The notes below the pieces were generated by a model. That model did not search any database. It saw only the letters and a program-made list of their open reading frames with translations, and was not told the DNA's origin. A stretch of DNA of 5,547 bases from an uncultured Slackia sp. (GTDB lineage Bacteria > Actinomycetota > Coriobacteriia > Coriobacteriales > Eggerthellaceae), in the NCBI GenBank assembly GCA_934646845.1, contig CAKUEV010000132.1:1-5547 (forward strand), in the 5' to 3' direction. The position numbers and the translations under genes were made by a program. This document shows, piece after piece, positions 1-5,547 of this stretch; position 1 is the first letter of the stretch; every line of letters begins with the position of its first letter.

Positions 1-80
1 TCGCAGAGCACGAGTGCGAGCAGCTGCTCGCTGACCAAGGCACGGGCCCCAACGTCTACTACTGGCGCTCGGTCAACTAG
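1..80 (+). CDS. C-terminal end of a probable molybdoenzyme iron-sulfur subunit (partial)
   Basis: The left edge cuts into a gene read in the frame of codons starting at base 3; 25 codons remain before TAG at 78-80. The visible tail ends with GTGPNVYYWRSVN. Iron-sulfur (B) subunits of the DMSO-reductase/polysulfide-reductase group often end in a similar 'G-T-x-P-x-V-Y-Y' segment after their four-cluster ferredoxin domain, and this is the basis of the call. No cysteine cluster lies in the visible part, so the identification rests on the tail and on the TorD-family chaperone gene 142 bases downstream on the same strand. If correct, the subunit would carry electrons between a quinol-linked membrane anchor and a molybdopterin catalytic subunit. 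It could instead be another oxidoreductase subunit. That a coding region ends here is much more certain than its product. Confidence 0.55.
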   Translation, partial: AEHECEQLLADQGTGPNVYYWRSVN

Positions 81-91
81 CATCACCCACC

Positions 92-126
92 GCGGGGAGC
101 GGGCGGTCTCCCATTCCGCTCCCCGC
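92..126 (+). other. GC-rich stem-loop between the oxidoreductase gene and the TorD-like gene
   Basis: GCGGGGAGCGG (92-102) is perfectly complementary to CCGCTCCCCGC (116-126), giving an 11-bp stem with a 13-base loop; a G-U pair could extend it inward. It starts 12 bases after the upstream stop codon. No run of T follows on the plus strand, so it is not a standard intrinsic terminator. A stem just behind a structural gene and ahead of a chaperone gene is a common arrangement for setting unequal expression, by partial termination or by protecting the 3' end of the upstream message. That role is inferred. Confidence 0.6.
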
Positions 127-222
127 ACGGCGGTGTGGCCCAAAAGGATAGCGCGCTCTTGAGCAGCGGGCTGCGATTGGCCTGGCGCCGCCGTTTTTCG
201 ATTCCATACAGAAAGGACCGCC

Positions 223-894
223 ATGTCGAATATGGAAGAACAAGCCCGAGAAGCTCGCGCAGAAGCGGCTCTCACAGCGCTTATCTCGCGGTGCCTTCTG
301 CGCCCCTCTCTCGAATTCGCCGAAGAGGTGCAGCGTGGTGAGGTCGCTGACGCATTCGGCGAAATGCTGCGCGACTGCCCCAACGGAAAGGTTGTCGCGG
401 CGCTTGGCGAGCTGCGCGCTTTCTGCGAAGAGGCCGCTGGCGCTGGCGCCAACGACGCGCGCCTCATGCTCGAAACCGATTTCAACCGGCTTTTCGTGGG
501 CCCCGGCACATTGCTCGCCGTGCCGTACGAGTCGTTCTACAAAACGACGAAAGACGAAAACGGACGCGGCCACCTGCGCGGCCCTTCGGAGCAGCAAGTT
601 GCGGCGTGCTATGCATTGAACGGCTTCAAAATGCCCGACCATTTCGTCGACTTCGCCGACAATATCGCCATTGAGCTGGAATTTCTCGGCGTCATGGCCG
701 ACAAAGAGGCCGACGCGTTCCTCGCAGGAAACGAGGAAGAGGCCGCAGCCATCCGCAATGCGGCCGAGGCGTTCCGCGAGAAACACCCAATGAGCTGGAT
801 CGGCGAGTTCGCACACGACGTTCGCTCGGGCGCCCGCAGGGCTTTCTACCCGGCAATCATTACCATCGCGGAGCAGACGATTCTGCGCAGCTAA
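223..894 (+). CDS. TorD/DmsD-family molybdoenzyme maturation chaperone
   Basis: This 223-residue cytoplasmic, all-helical protein is a redox-enzyme maturation chaperone. The family binds the catalytic subunit of DMSO/TMAO-reductase-type enzymes, often its twin-arginine leader, and holds it until molybdopterin cofactor is inserted and export can start. The family hallmarks are clear: E84-x-D-F-x-R-L-F-V-G-P-G ending at 95, P101-Y-E-S-x-Y soon after, and the D146-N-I-A-I-E-L-E-F-L-G-V-M block around 146-158. The length is typical. There is no signal peptide or membrane segment. The ATG is preceded by GAAAGGA (211-217) with five bases of spacing, which supports this start; an in-frame ATG three codons later is less well placed. 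The gene follows the probable iron-sulfur subunit on the same strand, so its client is most likely that oxidoreductase. The substrate of that enzyme cannot be read here. The gene ends 102 bases before the convergent Fic-fold gene. Confidence 0.92.
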   Translation: MSNMEEQAREARAEAALTALISRCLLRPSLEFAEEVQRGEVADAFGEMLRDCPNGKVVAALGELRAFCEEAAGAGANDARLMLETDFNRLFVGPGTLLAVPYESFYKTTKDENGRGHLRGPSEQQVAACYALNGFKMPDHFVDFADNIAIELEFLGVMADKEADAFLAGNEEEAAAIRNAAEAFREKHPMSWIGEFAHDVRSGARRAFYPAIITIAEQTILRS

Positions 895-930
895 AAGGCC
901 CGCGGCGAGCCTTCCGCGCGCGAATTCTTT

Positions 931-958
931 GCGGCTAAAGGCGACAGGCCCTTTCCGC
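931..958. other. Weak stem-loop in the convergent gap between the TorD-like and Fic-fold genes
   Basis: GCGG (931-934) pairs with CCGC (955-958) and AAAGG (937-941) with CCTTT (950-954), with a two-base bulge (935-936) and an eight-base loop. It lies between two convergent stop codons, where a two-way terminator would be expected, but no T-tract follows on either strand. A smaller CGCGG-AAT-CCGCG hairpin (956-968) overlaps it. I see no convincing intrinsic terminator anywhere in 895-996, so transcription may end by Rho or by collision. Confidence 0.25.
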
Positions 959-996
959 GGAATCCGCGCGACCGAGAATGCCCCGCAGCAAAAACG

Positions 997-2214
997 CTAT
1001 ATGCAATCACGAGAAATGGGCGGCGCCGATATGAGCGCCGCCTCGAATTTCGAGAGGGCGTCGATCACGTCGTGCGCCTCGAAAAGCCGTGCGTTCGTGC
1101 ACCCAGCGTTGTCGACGAGCCGCACGATGCCCGCGTCGGCGAGGCGCCTGAAGGCGTCGTTGACCGCGCTGAATTGCTTGCCCGTCAGTCGGCACGCGGT
1201 TTCAACCGTGAGCAGGGGGTATCCCGGAAGCAACTCGAGGATGCGCTGCGTCGCGGAGCCTTCGCTCACCTTCCCCAACTTTTCGCGCCACACCGCATTC
1301 AGCTTCCCGAAAATTGCGAGATAGTCATCTTTCACCTGCCATGCGGCAGAGATGCTTTCCGCACAAAAATCGATCCAATTATTGATCGCGAACGGCATCT
1401 CGTCGCTTTCGATAGCCTTCTTCTGCGCATACGGCAGCAGGCTTTTCGCGTGGTAGCGCGTGTCGATCGCTGGCAGCAGCGCGATGGCCGGAATAGAGCC
1501 GCTCGTGATGTTTCTCGCACGAAGGAGCGCGTGGCACATCGCGCGGCCAGTGCGGTCCATCGAGCGCTTGAACGGCTTGATGCTTTCGAACTGGAAATGC
1601 ATGTAGCCCGTTTGGGCAAGCGGCGAAAAGCGCGGCGTATTGATGAATTCGCACAAGTCTTCGATATACGGAAGCACCTCGTCGGCGCCCGGAGGAGCGA
1701 ACGATTCCCGAGGGTCGGCCTTGTCGTCGTCGAAATCGCACGAGCGGAAACGCAGCCCCGTTTCGCTGGCGGGCTTGTTGTACAGGCATCGAGAATGCAC
1801 TTCGAGGATGAACTCCGGCGTGAAGCGGTGCCCCAGCGTTACGGTTTCTTGAATCCAACGCAGGGTTTCGAGATAGTAGAACGCCTCGACCGAGGCCGAT
1901 TTCGTGCAGAAATTGCTTTCGCTGAAAGGATGCGCAAAGTAGTCCAAGTTTTTGCCCGCGAAAAGCGATTCGATGACGAGCAGCTCGTAGGCATCGGGCG
2001 CGAGGCCGTCGATGCGCACGGTCGCCGTTGCCTCAAGGCGCGAAATCGCATGCGCGATAGCGAGCCCCGATTCAGAATGCGAGAGCTCTTGGTCAATGAG
2101 CAACAGCTTGCGCTCGGCCTCGAATGCGTCGGCGGCAGTTTTCCCCGACAGGAAAAACTGCTGGCTTTTCAGCATCTTCGGAGTGAACATGGCAACCCCT
2201 CCCAAAATCCCCAT
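997..2214 (-). CDS. Fic-fold protein with degenerate catalytic motif and C-terminal winged-helix-like region
   Basis: This 405-residue protein has the architecture of stand-alone Fic proteins, which normally transfer AMP from ATP to a hydroxyl of a target protein. An N-terminal helical part contains T65-V-R-I-D69-G, at the place of the inhibitory (S/T)xxxE(G/N) helix. A flap-like stretch follows at about 152-176 (TGLRFRS, then a PPG segment). The core helix is M205-H-F-Q-F-E-S-I-K213-P-F-K-R-S-M-D-R-T-G-R224. About 318-390 resembles the winged helix found at the end of many Fic proteins. The usual HPFx(D/E)GNGRxxR is here KPFKRSMDRTGR. Catalytic His is Lys213, the Mg-binding acid is Arg217 and the GNG anion loop is S-M-D, while R221 and R224 remain. 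AMP transfer is therefore unlikely. The frame is intact and motif length is preserved, so this is not a frameshift. Two starts are possible (2214 or 2190). The gene follows the M16C gene on the same strand but is separated from it by a terminator. Confidence 0.87.
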   Translation of the reverse strand: MGILGGVAMFTPKMLKSQQFFLSGKTAADAFEAERKLLLIDQELSHSESGLAIAHAISRLEATATVRIDGLAPDAYELLVIESLFAGKNLDYFAHPFSESNFCTKSASVEAFYYLETLRWIQETVTLGHRFTPEFILEVHSRCLYNKPASETGLRFRSCDFDDDKADPRESFAPPGADEVLPYIEDLCEFINTPRFSPLAQTGYMHFQFESIKPFKRSMDRTGRAMCHALLRARNITSGSIPAIALLPAIDTRYHAKSLLPYAQKKAIESDEMPFAINNWIDFCAESISAAWQVKDDYLAIFGKLNAVWREKLGKVSEGSATQRILELLPGYPLLTVETACRLTGKQFSAVNDAFRRLADAGIVRLVDNAGCTNARLFEAHDVIDALSKFEAALISAPPISRDCI

Positions 2215-2229
2215 GTTTCATGTCACCTT
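2191..2229 (-). promoter_or_regulatory. Two competing ribosome-binding sites for the Fic-fold gene
   Basis: On the minus strand AAGGTGA (2223-2229) lies eight bases before the ATG at 2212-2214. GGAGG within GGGAGGGG (2198-2202) lies seven bases before the in-frame ATG at 2188-2190. Both match the 16S anti-Shine-Dalgarno well. The inner start would give MFTPK..., which resembles the usual beginning of many Fic proteins and makes a 397-residue product. The outer one adds MGILGGVA. I reported the longer form, but the inner start is at least as likely. Confidence 0.55.
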
Positions 2230-2263
2230 CAATAGTAGCCGTCTAATCTGGGAAAAGATACTT

Positions 2264-2288
2264 TTGCGGGTTTTTCAAAATTCCGCAA
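2264..2288. promoter_or_regulatory. 25-bp near-perfect dyad upstream of the Fic-fold gene (candidate operator)
   Basis: TTGCGG (2264-2269) mirrors CCGCAA (2283-2288), and the centre TTTT-C-AAAA (2272-2280) is also symmetric about base 2276. Ten of twelve position pairs are complementary. It lies 50-74 bases upstream of the outer ATG, in the most AT-rich patch of the gap, where a promoter would be expected. I could not find a convincing -35/-10 pair; TACTAT on the minus strand (about 2231-2236) is only a weak -10 candidate. The site could bind a dimeric regulator, possibly the Fic-fold protein through its winged helix, or be a small hairpin. Confidence 0.3.
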
Positions 2289-2361
2289 TGAGGGAGGCGG
2301 CAGCGCGAGAGCAGCGAGAACGGCTCCGAACGTTGCGAAACGAGGGAAGCAGCAATTCCGC

Positions 2362-2392
2362 GGCAGAAAACGCCGCCAGGGGGCCTCGCTGC
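2362..2392 (+). repeat. Repeat copy 1
   Basis: It matches the reverse complement of copy 4 (2542-2572) at 28 of 31 positions without gaps. It also starts its own hairpins: AGAAAACGC (2365-2373) pairs with GCGTTTTCT (2394-2402), and GCCAGGG (2375-2381) can instead pair with CCCTGGC (2404-2410). A perfect 10-bp palindrome CGCTGCAGCG (2387-2396) lies at its right end. Confidence 0.65.
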
Positions 2393-2411
2393 AGCGTTTT
2401 CTTCCCTGGCT

Positions 2412-2440
2412 GTCAGAAAACACGACTATGGGGCCTCTCG
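2412..2440 (+). repeat. Repeat copy 2 (most diverged)
   Basis: It shares CAGAAAAC at its left and GGGGCCTC at its right with copy 1 at the same spacing, and has ATGGGGCC in common with copy 4. About 21 of 29 positions match copy 1. The middle GCCGCC has become ACGACT-like, so the hairpin partners seen for the other copies are lost. Confidence 0.45.
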
Positions 2441-2495
2441 AAACGCCTCGAAGCAGCAAGAAAGGCTCGAAAAGGAGCGGCGAAGCGCGAAAAGC

Positions 2496-2527
2496 GGCAG
2501 GAAAGCCGCCGACGGGGCCCCGAATGC
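2496..2527 (+). repeat. Repeat copy 3, left arm of a long hairpin
   Basis: GGCAGGAAAGCCGCC followed by GACGGGGCCCCG matches copy 4 read on the other strand at 24 of 28 aligned columns, with one single-base gap in each. Copies 3 and 4 therefore form an inverted pair with a 23-base loop (2523-2545). Confidence 0.55.
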
Positions 2528-2541
2528 CATGCTGGACCTAT

Positions 2542-2572
2542 GCAACGAGGCCCCATGGCGGCGTTTCCTGCC
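2542..2572 (-). repeat. Repeat copy 4, inverted
   Basis: Read on the minus strand this is the copy closest to the apparent consensus, with GGCAGGAAACGCCGCC and then ATGGGGCCTCG. It can pair with copy 3 nearby or with copy 1 across 149 bases, so the two structures exclude each other. Confidence 0.6.
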
Positions 2573-2610
2573 ATCCTGCGAGCAAAGCCACGCAACCGCC
2601 GCTTCCCACA

Positions 2611-2650
2611 AAGAAAAACCTGCTAAATGCTACAAGCATTTAGCAGGTTT
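2611..2650 (-). terminator. Intrinsic terminator of the M16C peptidase gene
   Basis: AAACCTGCTAAATGCT (2616-2631) and AGCATTTAGCAGGTTT (2635-2650) form a perfect 16-bp stem with a three-base loop. On the minus strand the stem runs into TTTTTCTT (2611-2618). It begins 14 bases after the peptidase stop codon. The plus strand has only three T after the stem, so it acts mainly on the minus strand. It should separate the peptidase transcript from the Fic-fold gene downstream, implying that the latter has its own promoter in the gap. Confidence 0.92.
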
Positions 2651-2664
2651 CGACCCGAATCGGC

Positions 2665-5547
2665 TTAGAACAGCTTCGTCACTTCCAGCGGCTGCTTTGC
2701 GGCGCGGATGATGTCCTCGTTGCCGAACACGCACACGTTGCCCTGATCGGCAACCTTGCGCAGCACCGGCGCGCAAGCGCGAATGGCCGCGGGCGTCGCT
2801 GCGAGTTTTTCGTCGCGCAGCTTTTCACGCCAATCGGCCGCGCGGCCGCACAGGAAGGCTCCGTCTTCACGGCGGGCAATGGCGCGCGGCTTGGCCGGCG
2901 CGTCGTGCGCGGCGACCGTAGCCACGATGTAGCCCTCCATCTCGGCCTCATCGGGCTCGAACGCGGCCAGCCAATCGGCAGCCGCGTCGAAACGCGCGAG
3001 CGTACCATCGACGCCCGGGTCGCGATACGAATAGAAGCGCGCGAAGCCCTCTTCCCCACGACGGAAGCCGACGCCATAGGCGCCGCCCTTCACGCGCACC
3101 TCGTTCCACAAGTAGTCGAACGAAAGCGCGTTGGAGACAACCGACCACAGCCCCGCATGCTCAACCACGTCAAGCGTGGGCGCGCCCTTGGCCGAATAGC
3201 TCACATCGCACGGTACGATAAACGCCTCGTTGCGCGGCACGGGCTCGGGAATCGCCAGCTCGCAGCCGCAATCGCTCCCGAACACCTCGCCCGCAGCGGC
3301 GCGCTCGTCGCCCGCAAGGCCCATGGTGCCCGCAGTCGCCCAGAAGGCGTCGCATTCCTCGGCCGAGCCCGTAAAGCTCGCAAGCACTGGCCCGCCGAAC
3401 ACGGTCGCGCGCACCTCTTCAAGCTTCGCCGCCAACGCATCGAAGCGCTCGTCGTAGTTGTCGATGAGGTCTTTCAGGAACAGATAGAAGTCGACGCCCG
3501 CAAGCTTCTGGCGCAACACGCCCGCGCGGAAATACGAAGCCGACAGGCGGTTCGTCGCGCTCGTGTGGCCCTCGTTCGCAAACGTCTGCTCCATGCCGAT
3601 GCGGCGCTGCACGAGCACGTCGAGGATCTTCTGCTTCGCATCGAATTTCGTGGTCTCCCACACCTCGCGCGGAATTGCCGAAAGCTGCGCCGCCTCTTCC
3701 GCAAGAGCGCTCGCCGAAAGCGTCACGCGCAGCGACACCTTGTCAGGGTCGCTCGCCGAAACGTACGTATCGGGGAAGAATCGCATCGAACCCAAGTGCT
3801 GGCGCATGAATACATCCAGCTCAGCGGCGGAATGCTTTGCCGTGTCGAGCTTGTTGAGCAGCATGCACAGCACCGTGACGTAGGGCACGTCGTCAAACGC
3901 GACGTTGTTGGCGTCGAAATACAGGTACAGGTAGTTGATGTGGCGGCTCGGCAGCTCGTGGCGCAAGCACGGCAGCGGGCACGCCGCGTCGAGCACGGCG
4001 GCCGGGTCGGGCTTGGCCGCGCCGATGTCGGAGACGCCCAAGCGCGGCAGAGTCGCGAGCGCCTCGAGCGCGTCGGGCGCTTCTTGCATGGCGCGCAGCT
4101 CGGCCACGTCATCGCGAATCGCCTGCTTGGCCGTCTCATCGAGGCCCGCGAGCTTTTCCGCGAGTTCGCGCTCTTCCTCGCTGTCGTCCTCGACCTCGAC
4201 GGGCTTCACTTCGAGCAGCGCCTTGTGGTTCGACTTCACGATGAGCGACTCCAGCACGTCTTCGAAATAATGGCCGTCAAGCCCCTCGCGCATGTGAGCG
4301 AGCGCGTCTTCGTAGCGAAGGTACGTGGTCGCGAGCGCGTCGTCATAGAGCCAGCCGGAAAGCGCGTTCATCGCGAGCACTACGCCGTCGGCCATGCCGC
4401 GGTCGCGTTCGCGCAGCTCAAACGACAGCTGGGCGAGCGACGCCTCCAGCAAATCGCGCGGAATTCCGTCGGCCACCAGGCGGGCCGCTTCGCCCTCGAC
4501 GATTTCCATAAAGCGCTGCTTCGCGCCCGGCTTGGCGCCTTTCAGCTCGAACAGCGCCACGGGCATGGCCTGCGAATCCATGAGGAATGCCGTGGCGTCG
4601 CCGCCGATTCCCGCATCGAGCACCGCCCGCTTGATGGGCGATTCGTTGCCGCCCATCAGGGCGTCCATGAGCACGTCGGCCGCAAGCACGCGCTCGAAAT
4701 CGCGCGCGTCGCCAATCGCGTAACCCAAGCCCACGCACGCGTTCTCGGGCGCGGTCGCCATAGGGACCACCGCATCGAGCGACACGGTGGGCGCGCATTC
4801 GCCCATCGGGTTGGGCTCAGCGGGCGTGCGCGGCGCGCAATCGGCGGCCGAAAGGTAGCGGCGGTCGAGGAATCGCAGCATGCGCTCGGCGTCGATGTCG
4901 CCGTAGAGCACGATATAGGAATTGTCCAGGCGATAGTGGCGCGCATGGGTGTCGAGATAGCCCTCGTAGGTGAGCTGCGGAATAGCGCGCGGATGGCCGC
5001 CCGACTCGAAGGCGTAGCACGTGTCGGGGAACAACTCAGTGTTCATGCCGCGATACAGCACGCTTTCGGGGTCGGACAGCGCGCCCTTCATCTCGTTGAA
5101 CACCACGCCATTGTAGCGCAGGCGCTCGGGCGTGCCCGCCTCGGCGTTCGCGTCGTCGAGCTCGTAGTGCCAGCCCTCCTGCTCGAACACCGCGCGCTTG
5201 CGGTAGATTGCCGGGCGCAGCACAGCGTCCATGTACACGTCGGCCAGGTTTTCGAGGTCCTGGTCGTTGGTGCTGGCCACGGGGTACATGGTTTTATCGG
5301 GGAACGTGAGCGCGTTGAGGAACGTCTGCATCGAGGTTTTCAGCAGATTGACGAACGGCTCTTTCACCGGGAATTTGTCGGAACCGCACAGCACGGAATG
5401 CTCCAGAATGTGGAACACGCCCGTGTCGTCGACCGGCGGAGTTTTGAACGAGATGGAGAACGCCTTGTTCTCGTCGGCATTGTGCAGAAACAGCAGGCGG
5501 GCGCCGCTTTTTCCGTGGCGCATCACAATGGCGTCGCCGTCGATTTC
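2665..5547 (-). CDS. M16C (presequence-protease-like) zinc metallopeptidase, N-terminus beyond the window
   Basis: This is a PreP-type M16C peptidase, a single chain of two M16 halves that encloses and degrades oligopeptides, in bacteria most likely in the cytoplasm. 960 residues are visible; residue numbers count from the window edge. The inverted zinc motif H46-I-L-E49-H50 lies in GVFHILEHSVLCGS, with E49 as catalytic base. E152 in VVFNEMKGA is the third zinc ligand. Around them are the family blocks FPVKEPF, TFLNA-x-TFPDKTMYPVAS and FEQEGWHYE. An acidic helical linker (about 445-500) starts the M16C-associated region. The inactive second half keeps the substrate-anchoring R818 and Y824 (VRVKGGAYG). 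The frame is open to the edge. A GTG/ATG pair at 5521-5526 is internal, because EIDGDAIV ahead of it still fits the family. Probably 15-35 residues are missing. The stop at 2665-2667 is followed by a strong terminator. No frameshift or missing catalytic residue is seen. Confidence 0.96.
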   Translation of the reverse strand, partial: EIDGDAIVMRHGKSGARLLFLHNADENKAFSISFKTPPVDDTGVFHILEHSVLCGSDKFPVKEPFVNLLKTSMQTFLNALTFPDKTMYPVASTNDQDLENLADVYMDAVLRPAIYRKRAVFEQEGWHYELDDANAEAGTPERLRYNGVVFNEMKGALSDPESVLYRGMNTELFPDTCYAFESGGHPRAIPQLTYEGYLDTHARHYRLDNSYIVLYGDIDAERMLRFLDRRYLSAADCAPRTPAEPNPMGECAPTVSLDAVVPMATAPENACVGLGYAIGDARDFERVLAADVLMDALMGGNESPIKRAVLDAGIGGDATAFLMDSQAMPVALFELKGAKPGAKQRFMEIVEGEAARLVADGIPRDLLEASLAQLSFELRERDRGMADGVVLAMNALSGWLYDDALATTYLRYEDALAHMREGLDGHYFEDVLESLIVKSNHKALLEVKPVEVEDDSEEERELAEKLAGLDETAKQAIRDDVAELRAMQEAPDALEALATLPRLGVSDIGAAKPDPAAVLDAACPLPCLRHELPSRHINYLYLYFDANNVAFDDVPYVTVLCMLLNKLDTAKHSAAELDVFMRQHLGSMRFFPDTYVSASDPDKVSLRVTLSASALAEEAAQLSAIPREVWETTKFDAKQKILDVLVQRRIGMEQTFANEGHTSATNRLSASYFRAGVLRQKLAGVDFYLFLKDLIDNYDERFDALAAKLEEVRATVFGGPVLASFTGSAEECDAFWATAGTMGLAGDERAAAGEVFGSDCGCELAIPEPVPRNEAFIVPCDVSYSAKGAPTLDVVEHAGLWSVVSNALSFDYLWNEVRVKGGAYGVGFRRGEEGFARFYSYRDPGVDGTLARFDAAADWLAAFEPDEAEMEGYIVATVAAHDAPAKPRAIARREDGAFLCGRAADWREKLRDEKLAATPAAIRACAPVLRKVADQGNVCVFGNEDIIRAAKQPLEVTKLF

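Larger units (their letters stand above)
2336..2572. repeat. Cluster of four related GGGGCC-containing repeats in mixed orientation
   Basis: The non-coding gap between the Fic-fold and M16C genes contains four versions of a 30-base unit close to GGCAGRAAACGCCGCC followed by ATGGGGCCTCG. Three are on the plus strand (2362-2392, 2412-2440, 2496-2527) and one on the minus strand (2542-2572). The first and third lie in a larger unit, each preceded by a CGAAACG...GAAGCAGCAA segment (2336-2355 and 2439-2459). The stretch 2451-2505 is strongly purine-biased. No open frame across the area resembles a protein. The pattern recalls REP/BIME-type interspersed palindromic elements, but I do not recognise a named family. 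The flanks hold less: 2289-2335 shows nothing I can name, and 2573-2610 is empty up to the terminator. Confidence 0.65.

Noticed and set aside
73..816. 247-codon minus-strand open frame opposite the TorD-like gene
   Set aside because: It is the complement of a gene with unmistakable TorD-family motifs; its own translation shows nothing recognisable and it would run through the hairpin and the upstream gene end.
895..913. AAGGC/GCCTT stem with TTTT on the minus strand as a terminator for the Fic-fold gene
   Set aside because: Only five base pairs with a nine-base loop and a four-base T-run that overlaps the TorD-like stop codon; too weak to claim.
1019..1042. 8-bp GC hairpin GGCGGCGC/GCGCCGCC as a terminator for the TorD-like or Fic-fold gene
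   Set aside because: It lies inside the last codons of the Fic-fold gene, with no adjacent T-run on either strand; codon bias (Ala/Pro) explains it.
1542..1577. Frameshift or sequencing error as the cause of the altered Fic motif
   Set aside because: Motif length is unchanged and flanking residues on both sides stay in register; His to Lys here (AAG) needs at least two base changes, and several further positions differ.
1072..2235. 387-codon open frame on the plus strand opposite the Fic-fold gene
   Set aside because: It is a GC-rich antisense shadow: Arg/Glu-rich low-complexity translation with no family motif, while the minus strand carries a coherent Fic-type domain order and good ribosome-binding sites.
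2229..2459. 76-codon minus-strand open frame just upstream of the Fic-fold gene
   Set aside because: It translates the repeats and the AT-rich dyad, has no homologous-looking segment, and would overlap the ribosome-binding region of the Fic-fold gene.
2336..2572. CRISPR-like array
   Set aside because: The copies are imperfect, differ in orientation and are irregularly spaced, and no cas gene is present.
2012..2626. 204-codon plus-strand open frame running from inside the Fic-fold gene through the repeats
   Set aside because: It starts antisense to a real gene and continues through the repeat array; composition is Arg/Ala/Lys-rich and repetitive, with no domain.

Overview
The window looks like chromosomal DNA of a GC-rich anaerobe. 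A member of the Coriobacteriia (Eggerthellaceae type) is my best guess. The grounds are strongly GC-biased third codon positions, a TorD-type chaperone directly after what looks like the end of a DMSO-reductase-type iron-sulfur subunit, and a bacterial PreP-like M16C peptidase. The assignment is an inference from gene style; no rRNA or other marker is present.

Layout, left to right. Bases 1-80 hold the last 25 codons of a plus-strand gene, probably the electron-transfer (DmsB/PsrB-like) subunit of a molybdopterin oxidoreductase. A perfect 11-bp GC hairpin (92-126) follows in the gap. Then comes a complete plus-strand TorD/DmsD-family chaperone gene (223-894), presumably for maturation of that oxidoreductase. 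It converges on a minus-strand gene (997-2214) for a Fic-fold protein with a C-terminal winged-helix-like region.

The 450-bp gap 2215-2664 has no credible protein gene but is full of structure. It holds two competing ribosome-binding sites for the Fic gene, a 25-bp near-perfect dyad upstream of them, and an array of four related GGGGCC-containing repeats in both orientations (2336-2572). A textbook intrinsic terminator (2611-2650) belongs to the gene to the right. From 2665 to the right edge runs a minus-strand M16C metallopeptidase, complete at its C-terminus and lacking only its first few residues.

The main points of interest are two. First, the Fic protein has lost the catalytic signature: the HPFx(D/E)GNGRxxR core is replaced, without any insertion or deletion, by KPFKRSMDRTGR, and the inhibitory-helix Glu is Asp. 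It therefore looks like a pseudo-Fic protein, possibly a regulator. Second, the gap directly upstream of it carries the repeat array, able to form alternative long hairpins. The oxidoreductase/TorD pair and the M16C peptidase appear to be ordinary housekeeping or respiratory genes, with no sequence-level sign of a functional link to the Fic gene beyond adjacency.
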